DNA of 64,000 bases from Dyadobacter beijingensis DSM 21582 (GCF_000382205.1 NZ_KB907788.1:248001-312000); one strand, 5' to 3'. Counted from the stretch's first letter, positions 45,485 through 54,026 are shown. Notes: a model not told the origin generated them from the letters alone. Made by a program: numbers and translations.

Positions 45485-46879
45485 ATGATGAAACTTACCG
45501 GAATAACCGGCATTTGCGGGCTTTTGATGGGTATCGGGTTGATGCTGAATGCATTGCCTGGCGACGCACAAAGGAAAAAAGCCTCGCAGCCGAACGTGAT
45601 CGTGATCCTGACCGACGACATGGGGTATGGCGACATCGGTGCTTTCGGTGGCGATATCGTGCCCACACCGAACATCGACAAGCTCGCGGCGAGCGGTTTG
45701 AAACTCACCCAATATTACAGCGGCGCACCCATTTGTTCGCCTTCGCGGGCCAGCATCCTCACCGGCATGTACCCGGGCAAGTGGAATTTCACTACTTTCC
45801 TGGACACCCGAAAACATAACCGCGACGCGGAGCAAATCGACTACCTGACTACCCAGGCGCCGTCCATTGCCCGGTTTTTCAAAAATTCGGGGTATGCGAC
45901 AGGGCATTTCGGGAAATGGCACATGGGCGGCGGCCGCGATGTGACCGATGCGCCCGGATTTGCCCAATATGGCTTCGACGAGCATGCCAGCACCTACGAA
46001 AGCCCCGAGCCCGACCCGGCCATCACGGCTACCAACTGGATATGGTCCGAGAAGGACAGCATCAAACGGTGGGACCGGAGCCAGTATTTCGTTGACAAAA
46101 CGCTGGACTTCCTGCGCAGGCACGAAGGTCAGCCGTGCTTCATCAACCTCTGGCCCGACGACGTGCATACGCCCTGGGTACCGCGGGTAGAAACGGAATA
46201 CACGGGTAAATTTCCCATGAACCCGCAGGAGGAAGCCGCTTTTAAGGGCGTTCTCAAAGAATATGACGTACAGGTCGGCCGGTTGGTGGAAGGGCTGAAA
46301 GCGCTGGGCATGGCAGACAATACCATCATCATTTTCACTTCCGATAATGGCGCGCTGCCTACGTTTGGCGGTCGGCGCAGCGGTGGGTTGCGGGGCTCCA
46401 AACTTTCTTTGTACGAAGGCGGCATCAATATGCCGTTCATCGTGAGCTGGCCCGGCCATATTCCCGCCAACCGCACCGACGAACGCTCCGAAGTACACGC
46501 CACCGACCTCCTGCCGACACTGGCGAAGCTTTCGGGTGTGAAAATTCCCAAAGACTACGCAGGCGACGGGCTCGACCGTTCGAATGTGTTTTTGGGTAAA
46601 TCTTCCCTTAGGGGAAAGGAAATCTTCTGGGAATATGGCCGCAACGACATTGCCTATAACTATCCGAAAGGTACCGATCGAAGCCCGCGCCTGGCCGTCC
46701 GCTCGGGGGAATGGAAGCTGCTGATGAATGCCGACGGTAGTAATGCGGAGTTGTACAATATTGCGAAAGACCGTGCCGAAACGAATAACCTGCAAGCCGG
46801 CGAGCCGCAGGTAACGAAGGAGCTGAGCGGTAAGCTGTCGGCCTGGTGGCAGTCGCTTCCGAAACTGAATGTCCACTGA
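45485..46879 (+). CDS. Sulfatase (arylsulfatase type)
   Basis: The 464-residue protein has a signal peptide (ending PGDAQ) and the type I sulfatase core: VIVILTDDMGYGD (metal Asp pair), ICSPSRASILTGMYPG with the Cys84 that is converted to formylglycine, GKWHMGGG, and IIIFTSDNGALP. The Cys-type motif needs an anSME or FGE maturase, not encoded in this window. It hydrolyses sulfate esters in the periplasm or at the surface. Together with the next gene, 6 bases downstream, it forms a two-sulfatase unit about 1 kb after the sialidase operon; desulfation of mucin-like glycans is possible but inferred. Confidence 0.93.
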   Translation: MMKLTGITGICGLLMGIGLMLNALPGDAQRKKASQPNVIVILTDDMGYGDIGAFGGDIVPTPNIDKLAASGLKLTQYYSGAPICSPSRASILTGMYPGKWNFTTFLDTRKHNRDAEQIDYLTTQAPSIARFFKNSGYATGHFGKWHMGGGRDVTDAPGFAQYGFDEHASTYESPEPDPAITATNWIWSEKDSIKRWDRSQYFVDKTLDFLRRHEGQPCFINLWPDDVHTPWVPRVETEYTGKFPMNPQEEAAFKGVLKEYDVQVGRLVEGLKALGMADNTIIIFTSDNGALPTFGGRRSGGLRGSKLSLYEGGINMPFIVSWPGHIPANRTDERSEVHATDLLPTLAKLSGVKIPKDYAGDGLDRSNVFLGKSSLRGKEIFWEYGRNDIAYNYPKGTDRSPRLAVRSGEWKLLMNADGSNAELYNIAKDRAETNNLQAGEPQVTKELSGKLSAWWQSLPKLNVH

Positions 46880-46885
46880 TTCATC

Positions 46886-48484
46886 ATGAAAAAAAACGTT
46901 GCATTGCTGTGCCTAATGGCATTTTCGGGCACACTGGTCGCCCAGCAGAAGCGCCCGAACATTGTCGTGATCTTCGCCGACGACCTGGGCTTTTCCGACA
47001 TCGGCTGCTACGGCAGTGAAATCCCGACGCCCCACCTCGACGCGCTGGCGAAGGGTGGCTTGCGTTTCACCCGGTTTTATAACAACGCCCGGTGCTGCCC
47101 CTCCCGTGCGAGCCTGCTCACGGGCCTGTACCCGCACGACGCGGGTATTGGGCGCATGGCCGAAGACCCCGAGGACACGACGGTGAACAACGAGGGCGTG
47201 GACGGCTACCGCGGCTACCTGACCAAAAACTCGGTCACGATCGCCGAGGTGCTGAAAACGGCCGGCTACCATACTTACATGGCGGGAAAATGGCATGTAG
47301 GTATGCACGGAAAGGACAAATGGCCCCTCCAACGAGGGTTTGAGCGCTATTATGGCATTTTATCGGGCGGTTCGAGCTATCTGAAGCCATTCCCGCCGCG
47401 GGGCATCACGGTAGACAACGGCGAGCCGGGCTACGACGTGCCGGCCGATTACTATACCACCGACGCATTCGCCGACAATGCCGTGCGGTTTATCCGCGAG
47501 CAAAAGGATACGAAGCCGTTTTTCCTCTACCTGGCATTCAATGCGCCGCACTGGCCGCTGCATGCGAAGGAGGCCGATATTGAAAAGTTCAGGGACCGGT
47601 ATGCCGTCGGATGGGATTCGATCCGGCACGAGCGGTGGCGGAAGCAGCTGCAAATGGGTTTGGTTAAAAAGGAATGGGGCATTTCCGACCGCGATATGCG
47701 CCCGTGGGCCGAGCTGACGCCCAAAGAGCAAAAGGATGTAGCCTACCGCATGAGCGTCTACGCGGCGCAGGTGTATGCATTGGATTATAACATTGGAAAA
47801 GTTATCGAATCCCTGAAAGAGCGGGGGCAGTTCGACAATACCCTGTTGCTGTTCCTGTCGGACAATGGCGCGGCGGCGGAGCCTTACCAGGAGCTGGGCG
47901 GAAAACCGCTGGCGGAGGTAAACGATCCGGGCAAATTTTGGGCGGTATCGTATGGGGCGGGCTGGGCCACGGTGTCCAATACGCCTTACAAAAAGTGGAA
48001 AAACACGACCTACGAAGGCGGAACAGCCACGCCGCTGATCGTAAGCTGGCCGGCGGGGATCAAATCCCGTGCAGGCGGGCTGGTGAAAACGCCCTACCAC
48101 CTGATCGACCTCATGCCGACGGCCATTGAAGTGGCGAAGGCTTCCTATCCGGCCACATTTAATCAACACAGCATTATCAAGGCCCCCGGCATTTCCATGA
48201 TTCCCGCGATCACGAAAGGCGCCGGAAAAACCCACGATTACTTTTATTGGGAGCACGAAGAAAACTGCGCGGTGGTCCACGGCGAATGGAAAGGCGTGAA
48301 AAAGCTGCCCGGCGATAGCTGGGAGCTCTATCACCTCGCTACCGACCGGACCGAGAAAACCAACGTCGCCGCCCTGCATCCCGATATCCTGAAAGACCTT
48401 GTAGCGCATTGGGACGAGTGGGCCGGCGCGCATAAGGTTTTTCCAAAGGGCAAGATTTATTTCAAACGGTATCCCGAAAAGTAA
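46886..48484 (+). CDS. Arylsulfatase (second of a pair)
   Basis: This 532-residue protein has a signal peptide (ending LVAQ) and the sulfatase motifs VVIFADDLGFSDIGCYG, NARCCPSRASLLTGLYPHDAGIGRM, with Cys70 as the predicted formylglycine, GKWHVG and LLLFLSDNGAAAEP. It is of the longer arylsulfatase A/atsA-like branch, distinct from its neighbour at about the level of different subfamilies, so this is not a recent duplication. The gap to the upstream sulfatase is 6 bases, so they share a transcript. A weak terminator hairpin follows. Confidence 0.93.
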   Translation: MKKNVALLCLMAFSGTLVAQQKRPNIVVIFADDLGFSDIGCYGSEIPTPHLDALAKGGLRFTRFYNNARCCPSRASLLTGLYPHDAGIGRMAEDPEDTTVNNEGVDGYRGYLTKNSVTIAEVLKTAGYHTYMAGKWHVGMHGKDKWPLQRGFERYYGILSGGSSYLKPFPPRGITVDNGEPGYDVPADYYTTDAFADNAVRFIREQKDTKPFFLYLAFNAPHWPLHAKEADIEKFRDRYAVGWDSIRHERWRKQLQMGLVKKEWGISDRDMRPWAELTPKEQKDVAYRMSVYAAQVYALDYNIGKVIESLKERGQFDNTLLLFLSDNGAAAEPYQELGGKPLAEVNDPGKFWAVSYGAGWATVSNTPYKKWKNTTYEGGTATPLIVSWPAGIKSRAGGLVKTPYHLIDLMPTAIEVAKASYPATFNQHSIIKAPGISMIPAITKGAGKTHDYFYWEHEENCAVVHGEWKGVKKLPGDSWELYHLATDRTEKTNVAALHPDILKDLVAHWDEWAGAHKVFPKGKIYFKRYPEK

Positions 48485-48515
48485 CTGCACTTTCCCCAGC
48501 ATTGTAGAACAAAAG

Positions 48516-48544
48516 CCACGGTCGGTTTCACTGCCGGGTTTTTT
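48516..48544 (+). terminator. Probable terminator after the sulfatase pair
   Basis: An imperfect stem (CCACGG at 48516-48521 with CCGGG at 48534-48538, one bulged A) followed by six T. It is 30 bases after the second sulfatase stop. Confidence 0.45.
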
Positions 48545-48723
48545 GTGTGTATTTCAATGCAAAAAAGGTGAAAGCCGGCAGTCGTCGCGGGTGGGACGGC
48601 GGGAGCGTCTCATGGCATGGAATTTACCTGTATATGCCAACGGAGCAGCCGTTTTACGGCACGATACCTTCCATGAACATAACCTAGAACCCGCAACAGC
48701 CGGCCGCACCCGGTGAACCGCAA

Positions 48724-49161
48724 ATGGAACAATTGATTTTTTTGGCAGAGGATGACCAGGACGACATTTATTTGTTTGAGCGCGCATTGAATAGCATTAC
48801 AGCTGCCTATGCGATCCAAGTATTCGGGAATGGTCGGGAAGTGCTGGACGCACTGAAAGCTACGGGCGCAGGGAAGCCCGATATTGTTTTCCTGGACATC
48901 AACATGCCTGTTCAGACGGGCCTTGAATGTCTTTTATACATTCGCGAACATTATTCCAAGGTGCTCCCGGTGTTCCTGTTCTCCACGGCGCAGGACCGCC
49001 TCACGGTAGAGCAGGCCCGCAAACTCGGCGCGACGGGATACCTTTCCAAACCCACTTCGATGGAGGATCTGAGCAGCCTCCTCGCGAATGTGCTCGCAAT
49101 CGACTGGCGCGCACGTTCCGAAAACGACTTTTACGTGCATTTGCAGCTTGCCGGCACCTGA
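48724..49161 (+). CDS. Single-domain response regulator (CheY/Rcp1-like)
   Basis: This 145-residue protein is a receiver domain only. The acidic pocket is FLAEDDQDD, the phospho-acceptor Asp58 is in VFLDINMP, the switch Ser/Thr is in LFSTAQD and the Lys in LSKPTSM. Such stand-alone receivers usually shuttle phosphate or bind target proteins. It lies 64 bases upstream of a large histidine kinase and a LytTR regulator, which suggests a shared phosphorelay, but pairing cannot be proven by sequence. Confidence 0.9.
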   Translation: MEQLIFLAEDDQDDIYLFERALNSITAAYAIQVFGNGREVLDALKATGAGKPDIVFLDINMPVQTGLECLLYIREHYSKVLPVFLFSTAQDRLTVEQARKLGATGYLSKPTSMEDLSSLLANVLAIDWRARSENDFYVHLQLAGT

Positions 49162-49225
49162 CGACGGTTTCCTGGTGAGATAAAATGCGCTATCTTGGCA
49201 TTTCCATCACTAAAATCCCTCATCG

Positions 49226-52200
49226 TTGGCAGATCGTTCGCCGAAAATCGCGGGTTGCGGTTTTTGCAGGTCTTTGTTACTGGTGCTCCTGCTTAATGCC
49301 CACGTGCTGTTCGGGCGGCAGGATTCTATCCGTACAAGCCTGGATTACACCATTACCAAACGGCTGTTGTCGGTCGAAAACGGTTTCGCTTCACACGAGG
49401 TGTTTTGCGGTGCGCAGGATTCGTCCGGCTTTCTCTGGTTTGGTACCCGTAACGGGCTGAACCGTTTCGACGGCAGCAAGACCCTGCTTTTCACCCGCCA
49501 GCGTAACCATTTGCAGGAGAACAAGGTAGTTCAGCTCGCCGTGGACGACGCCAACCGTATTTTTATACAATATGGCAGCGCCGGTTTCCAACTCACGACA
49601 ATGGGGAAGGTGGATGTGATGGATGCCACCACCCACGAGGTAAATACGCTTGCGGCCGCATTTCCCAAACTGCCGTTCAAAGAGCGGGACGTGTACTGGA
49701 TCGCTAATGACGGTACCGGTGAGATCAGTTTCCTTACGGCGTCGCCATTTCGGTACTGGAGGTATTCTGCCCGAAAAGGCTTTCGCCTGGTTTTCGAAAT
49801 GAAGCAATGGATCAGGCAGGATTCGCTTTTTGACTATCGTACAACCGGGCCCGTTTGCACATTTATCCAGGGTAAGGCACATTTGAAGCTGGTCAACCGG
49901 CAGGTCCAATACATGGTGGACGGGAACGAGGTAACTACATTTCGGCAGCACAACGTGCTCCGTTCGCTGCCCATCGGCCTTACCGATCGCAAGGAACTGA
50001 TGATCACCTATAACACCGCTGCCAATGTAGATGCATTTGTTGTGGAGAAGCTGAACGGGCACGGTAAGCTGCTGCCTGTGCCGGAGCTCGAAAAGTATCA
50101 TCTCGACCAGGTAGAAGGCCGCTATTGGTTCCAGGTATGGCCGGCCACGGACGGGCAATCGGCGGCATTCTACATCGCTTCCGACGCGCTGTATATCTGG
50201 AACCGTCACGCATTCCTGCGGGTGATCGGTAAAAATGAATTAAAAGGATTCGAGAACCTGTTCATTTACAGGTTATTTCCGGATAAATTGGGTAACCTGT
50301 GGCTGTGTACATCTTCGGGTGTGATGCAGCTGACCGTCAAAAAGAACCGTTTCAGGCACTACTTTTCAACCACCCAGCAGTCCACGCAGGCGAACGGCCA
50401 GGCGAGGGGCATCTATGCGGACGCACGCGGGGATGTGGTTGCCAACATCTGGACGCACACGTTCAGCCGGCCGCGCGAGCGCATGCAGGCCATTAACAAT
50501 CCGTATATCAACTACGGTTTGATCAGGCACAAAAACGACATTTATACAGGCGGAGTGGGCTTCTCGCGCTACGATATGGCGAAAAATACCATGACTGCGC
50601 TGCCGGCTCCGCCGTCTGAAATATGGTCGCTGTACCCGCTGGACGACAGCCTGTTACTGCTAGGACGGATCAATGGCTTTTCAGTCTACAACACGCTCAC
50701 GAACCGGATCGATTCATTGCCGGTTTCGACAGCGATGCCGGAGGCGCGGTTTGTATACCGTTTTTTGAAGGGCAAGGCAGGGAAAGTATGGGCCGTGGCA
50801 GAAAATGGTCTTTACGAGTTCCGCAACACGGCAAACGGGCGTGTAATGACCCGGCTATCGTCGCCTTTACTTGATGCATTGAGCCTGTTCGACGCCTGGC
50901 GGGACGCCGACGGCAGCTGGTGGCTGGCCACCAACGGCGAAGGGCTTTATCATTGGAACCCGGAAACGAATGCTGCCCGGCAGTTCAACATTACGGCAGG
51001 ATTTCCTTCCGACGTGCTCTACCGCATTGAGCCGGATGCGTTCGGGCACCTCTGGATCAGCTCCGACTACGGCCTGATCCGTTTTAACAGCAAAGATTTT
51101 TCGATTAAAACCTACACGACCACCGACGGCATTGCCCATAACGAGTTCAACCGGACGTCGTCCTTCCAAGCGGCTGACGGAAAGCTGTACTTCGGCGGAT
51201 TAAACGGTGTAGCGGGTTTCGACCCGGCCGATTTCCGGGCTGATACTTCGCAGCTGAGTGTGCCGTTGCGGGTGATCTCATTCAATCAGTTTGTGGGCGG
51301 CGTGAACGAGCTCGTCAACAAAACCGCCGAGCTGCTTCGCAATCCGCGGATCGTGCTCGAACCGGACGACAAGTTTTTCACGCTGGATTTCCAACTGCTC
51401 GATTTTGCCGAAGAGGAAGGGGTGAGGTACGCATACCAGATCGCGGGTTTGGATAAAAACTGGGTTTTTATCCACGAAAATTCGGTCAGGATCAGTGGGT
51501 TGCCTTATGGAGATTATTTGCTGCGGATCAGGGCGCAGAACAGGGAAGGGGCCTGGAACAAGGAAGAGTTGAGCATTCCTCTGAAAGTGTTGAAGCCGGT
51601 TTACCTGCAATGGTACTTCCTCCTCGCGGTCGCGCTCATGATCGGATTGCTGGTTTATCTGTTTATTCAATTCAGGATCAGGCAGTTGGCGCGGGAAAAA
51701 AACAGGCTGGAAGAGACGGTGAACGAACGGACGATGCAGTTGAAGCAGTCGCTTTCGGAGCAGACCGCCCTGCTTTTGGAAAAAGATGTATTGGTGAAAG
51801 AGATCCATCACCGGGTGAAAAACAATTTGCAGGTGATTTCGGGACTGCTGGAATTGCAGGGCAAAAGCCTTACTGACGACGCGGCGCGCGAAGCATTGCA
51901 GGAAGGGCGTAACCGTGTGCGCAGTATCGCATTGATCCACCAGAATTTGTGCCAGTTCGAAAACCTGAGCGGCATTGACCTGAAACGGTTCGTGAACGAC
52001 CTGGCAAGGCAGGTGCAGAGCGTTTTTCAGACAAATCAACCGGTTTCGCTGGCGATCGAAGCGCCGGAATCGTATCTCGATATCGATTCTGCGGTGCCGC
52101 TGGGCCTGATTTTGAACGAATTGTTGACAAATTCGTTTAAATATGCATTCACAAATGTGCCCGAAGGTGATATACGACTAACGATCCGGGCCGTTTCCGA

Positions 52201-52402
52201 CGGCAGGTACCGGCTCATCTACGCCGACAACGGGCCGGGGTTACCGGCGTCGTTCGACCTGCATACCGCCAAAACCCTCGGATTGCAGCTGGTCAACGAC
52301 CTGAGCCGGCAAATCGGCGGCCGGTTGCATTACGAAACGGCGGGTGGGGCAGTATTTACCATTGATTTCACCACTCGCGAAGTACGAAAAAACCAGGACT
52401 AA
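49226..52402 (+). CDS. Sensor histidine kinase with two-component propeller and Y_Y_Y domain (HisKA_2 type)
   Basis: The protein has about 1058 residues. The sensor is a periplasmic beta-propeller of Reg_prop repeats (SSGFLWFGTRNGLNRFDG, FGHLWISSDYGLIRF) followed by a Y_Y_Y domain (YAYQIAGLDKNWVFI, PYGDYLLRIRAQNREG), one membrane segment (WYFLLAVALMIGLLVYLFIQF), a coiled coil, HisKA_2 (EIHHRVKNNLQVISGLLELQ) and an HATPase (LNELLTNSFKYAF, ADNGPGLP). Kinases of this type pair with LytTR regulators, and one follows 5 bases later. The only in-frame start is TTG (49226). A different frame has an ATG at 49185 whose product would join this signal peptide perfectly if one base were missing, so the true start may lie there. 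Confidence 0.9.
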   Translation: MADRSPKIAGCGFCRSLLLVLLLNAHVLFGRQDSIRTSLDYTITKRLLSVENGFASHEVFCGAQDSSGFLWFGTRNGLNRFDGSKTLLFTRQRNHLQENKVVQLAVDDANRIFIQYGSAGFQLTTMGKVDVMDATTHEVNTLAAAFPKLPFKERDVYWIANDGTGEISFLTASPFRYWRYSARKGFRLVFEMKQWIRQDSLFDYRTTGPVCTFIQGKAHLKLVNRQVQYMVDGNEVTTFRQHNVLRSLPIGLTDRKELMITYNTAANVDAFVVEKLNGHGKLLPVPELEKYHLDQVEGRYWFQVWPATDGQSAAFYIASDALYIWNRHAFLRVIGKNELKGFENLFIYRLFPDKLGNLWLCTSSGVMQLTVKKNRFRHYFSTTQQSTQANGQARGIYADARGDVVANIWTHTFSRPRERMQAINNPYINYGLIRHKNDIYTGGVGFSRYDMAKNTMTALPAPPSEIWSLYPLDDSLLLLGRINGFSVYNTLTNRIDSLPVSTAMPEARFVYRFLKGKAGKVWAVAENGLYEFRNTANGRVMTRLSSPLLDALSLFDAWRDADGSWWLATNGEGLYHWNPETNAARQFNITAGFPSDVLYRIEPDAFGHLWISSDYGLIRFNSKDFSIKTYTTTDGIAHNEFNRTSSFQAADGKLYFGGLNGVAGFDPADFRADTSQLSVPLRVISFNQFVGGVNELVNKTAELLRNPRIVLEPDDKFFTLDFQLLDFAEEEGVRYAYQIAGLDKNWVFIHENSVRISGLPYGDYLLRIRAQNREGAWNKEELSIPLKVLKPVYLQWYFLLAVALMIGLLVYLFIQFRIRQLAREKNRLEETVNERTMQLKQSLSEQTALLLEKDVLVKEIHHRVKNNLQVISGLLELQGKSLTDDAAREALQEGRNRVRSIALIHQNLCQFENLSGIDLKRFVNDLARQVQSVFQTNQPVSLAIEAPESYLDIDSAVPLGLILNELLTNSFKYAFTNVPEGDIRLTIRAVSDGRYRLIYADNGPGLPASFDLHTAKTLGLQLVNDLSRQIGGRLHYETAGGAVFTIDFTTREVRKNQD

Positions 52403-52407
52403 CCCTT

Positions 52408-53148
52408 ATGGCAGATTTGAAAATAGGTGTCGTCGAGGACGAGCTCGTGATAGCGCGGACGATCCTGAGCACCCTCGACGAGCTGGGCTACCAGCATTGC
52501 GGCCCGGCGATCAACTACACCGAGGCCATGCAAATGCTCGAAAAAGATAAACCCGACCTGCTGCTGCTGGATATTCAGCTGGCCGGCCGAAAAGACGGCT
52601 TCGACGTGGCCGAACAGCTGAACGAGACCAATAAACTGCCCTTCATCTTCCTGACGGCCAACAGCGATTTCGAAACCATTGACCGGGCCAAAAAGGTGAA
52701 ACCGCATGCGTATATCGTCAAGCCGTTTACCAGAGAAGAGCTCTATGCCGCCATCGAAATCGCATTCCTTAATTTCACCGGCAAGCAAGCCATCGAAAAG
52801 CTCGAAAAGCCGGCCGCGTCAGCCACGCGGAATTACCTATTCGTCAAGGACGGCTACGTGTTCAGAAAGGTATTCTTCGACGAGCTGCTTTACCTGGAAA
52901 GCGAAGCGAACTATGTCCTGCTGCATTTGACTTCCCAGAAAAAGATTGTGGTCCGATCGACGATCAACGACTTCACCGAGCAGCTCGACCCCGGCCGTTT
53001 CCTGCGCATTCACCGGCGCTTTGCCGTAAACAGCCACTACATCGAAGATATATTCCCCAACGAAATCTCCCTCCGCAGCGAGAAGCTGCCGATCGGCAAG
53101 TCGTACAGGGAGGAGCTTTTGCGGGTGCTGGGGATAGCTGACCGCTGA
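52408..53148 (+). CDS. LytTR-type response regulator
   Basis: This 246-residue regulator has a receiver domain (GVVEDELVIARTILSTL, phospho-acceptor Asp55 in LLLLDIQLAG, Lys in IVKPFT) and a LytTR DNA-binding domain from about residue 140 (FVKDGYVFRKVFFDELLYLESEANYVLLHL, GRFLRIHRRFAVNSHYIE, SLRSEKLPIGKSYREELLRVLG). It is the cognate partner of the upstream propeller kinase, with 5 bases between the genes. The last residues (ADR) and the TGA stop are encoded by the first two copies of the 7-bp repeat array that follows. Confidence 0.93.
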   Translation: MADLKIGVVEDELVIARTILSTLDELGYQHCGPAINYTEAMQMLEKDKPDLLLLDIQLAGRKDGFDVAEQLNETNKLPFIFLTANSDFETIDRAKKVKPHAYIVKPFTREELYAAIEIAFLNFTGKQAIEKLEKPAASATRNYLFVKDGYVFRKVFFDELLYLESEANYVLLHLTSQKKIVVRSTINDFTEQLDPGRFLRIHRRFAVNSHYIEDIFPNEISLRSEKLPIGKSYREELLRVLGIADR

Positions 53149-53385
53149 CGGCTGAGGGGTGACCGGTGACTGCCGACCACCGACCGCCGACCGCCGACTG
53201 TTCACCGCTGACCGCTGACTGCCGACCACCGACCGCTGACTGCCGACCGCTGACGGCCGACTGCCTTACGGCTGACCGGTGTTGCTGACTGCCGACGGCT
53301 GACCGTCGACTGCCGACCACCTACGGCTGACCGATGTTGCTGACGGCTGACAGGTGATGCTGACGGCTGAGCGCTGATGCTGCCC
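53137..53385 (+). repeat. Array of 7-bp tandem repeats (GCYGACN), left arm
   Basis: From 53137 the sequence can be cut into 19 consecutive heptamers in perfect phase to 53269, with consensus GCTGACC or GCCGACC and frequent first-base and last-base changes (ACCGACC, GGTGACC, GCTGACT). After that, about a dozen more copies run to 53385, interrupted by 6-base units such as GGTGTT and GATGTT. There are no unique spacers, so this is not CRISPR. The array starts inside the LytTR gene and ends 8 bases before the stop codon of the four-helix-bundle gene. The same heptamer occurs in reverse orientation at 53904-54026. Confidence 0.9.
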
Positions 53386-53393
53386 TTCTATGA

Positions 53394-53759
53394 TCACATG
53401 TTCGGCTTTCCCAGGCTGCTGCGGAGTCTATTCATTTTTGCAAACAATTCTTCTGAGCGGCTATACAGCTGAGTAAAATCTTCTGGCGAGATGTAGTTCC
53501 TTCTTCGCGAAAGGTGTAGACAGGTAACACATTCAGCCAATGAGCGAATTGAATATCCCAGGAATTTCCTTTGCTCAGCGTTAGATTGTCCTATCGCGCC
53601 TTCTGCAATGTTAAGTGATATGGAGTCGGCAGCTCTTTTGAATTGCGAGGTCAATGAAAATTGCTCTTCTTTGGGAAAACTCCGAGTGAGTATATGTGTG
53701 TCGTCCGCAAATTCAATTGCCAGCCTCCAAATTTCCAGCTTTTCAAATTTGTATGACAT
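53394..53759 (-). CDS. Four-helix-bundle protein (23S rRNA intervening-sequence/S23 type)
   Basis: The ATG at 53759 gives a 121-residue protein with the usual family start (MSYKFEKLEIWRLAIEFADD) and pattern: LTRSFPKEEQFSLTSQFKRAADSISLNIAEGAIGQSNAEQ, then FLGYSIRSLAECVTCL. The family was first seen as the product of 23S rRNA intervening sequences and is related to the Avd accessory protein of retroelements; its function is unknown. Base composition is clearly more AT-rich than the neighbours. The gene sits between two arrays of 7-bp repeats in inverted orientation, and the frame is open upstream to 53885 without recognisable sequence. No rRNA is nearby, so it is a free-standing copy. Confidence 0.88.
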   Translation of the reverse strand: MSYKFEKLEIWRLAIEFADDTHILTRSFPKEEQFSLTSQFKRAADSISLNIAEGAIGQSNAEQRKFLGYSIRSLAECVTCLHLSRRRNYISPEDFTQLYSRSEELFAKMNRLRSSLGKPNM

Positions 53760-53903
53760 AAACAACGTAGCGACAAACGACCACCGCCCGTCTTTTTTGT
53801 TCCAATAAAAACAGGCGGCATCCTTTATTCCAATCAGAATAATCCAAAGTTGAGGATCAATTATCCATCGATACAATAAGCCCATCGCTGCATACCAAAA
53901 TGC

Positions 53904-54026
53904 GGTCAGCTATCGGCATTCACCGGTCAGCGGACCACTGTCGGCAATCACCGGCCAGCGATCGGCGGTCAGCGGTCGGCGGTCATCCATCGGCGGTCAG
54001 CGGTCAGCCATCAGCGGTCAGTCAGC
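53904..54026 (-). repeat. Array of 7-bp tandem repeats, right arm (inverted copy: GGTCRGC on plus strand)
   Basis: Sixteen heptamers in perfect phase from 53904 to 54015 (GGTCAGC, GGTCGGC, CATCGGC, GATCGGC and variants such as AATCACC), then a shortened GGTCA-GTCAGC end. GGTCAGC is the reverse complement of GCTGACC, so this array mirrors the one at 53137-53385. It runs into the 3' end of the minus-strand PEP-hydrolase-like gene, whose stop codon (54011-54013) lies within it. Confidence 0.9.

Noticed and set aside
53137-54026. CRISPR array
   Set aside because: The repeats are only 7 bases long and contiguous, with no unique spacers, and there are no cas genes.
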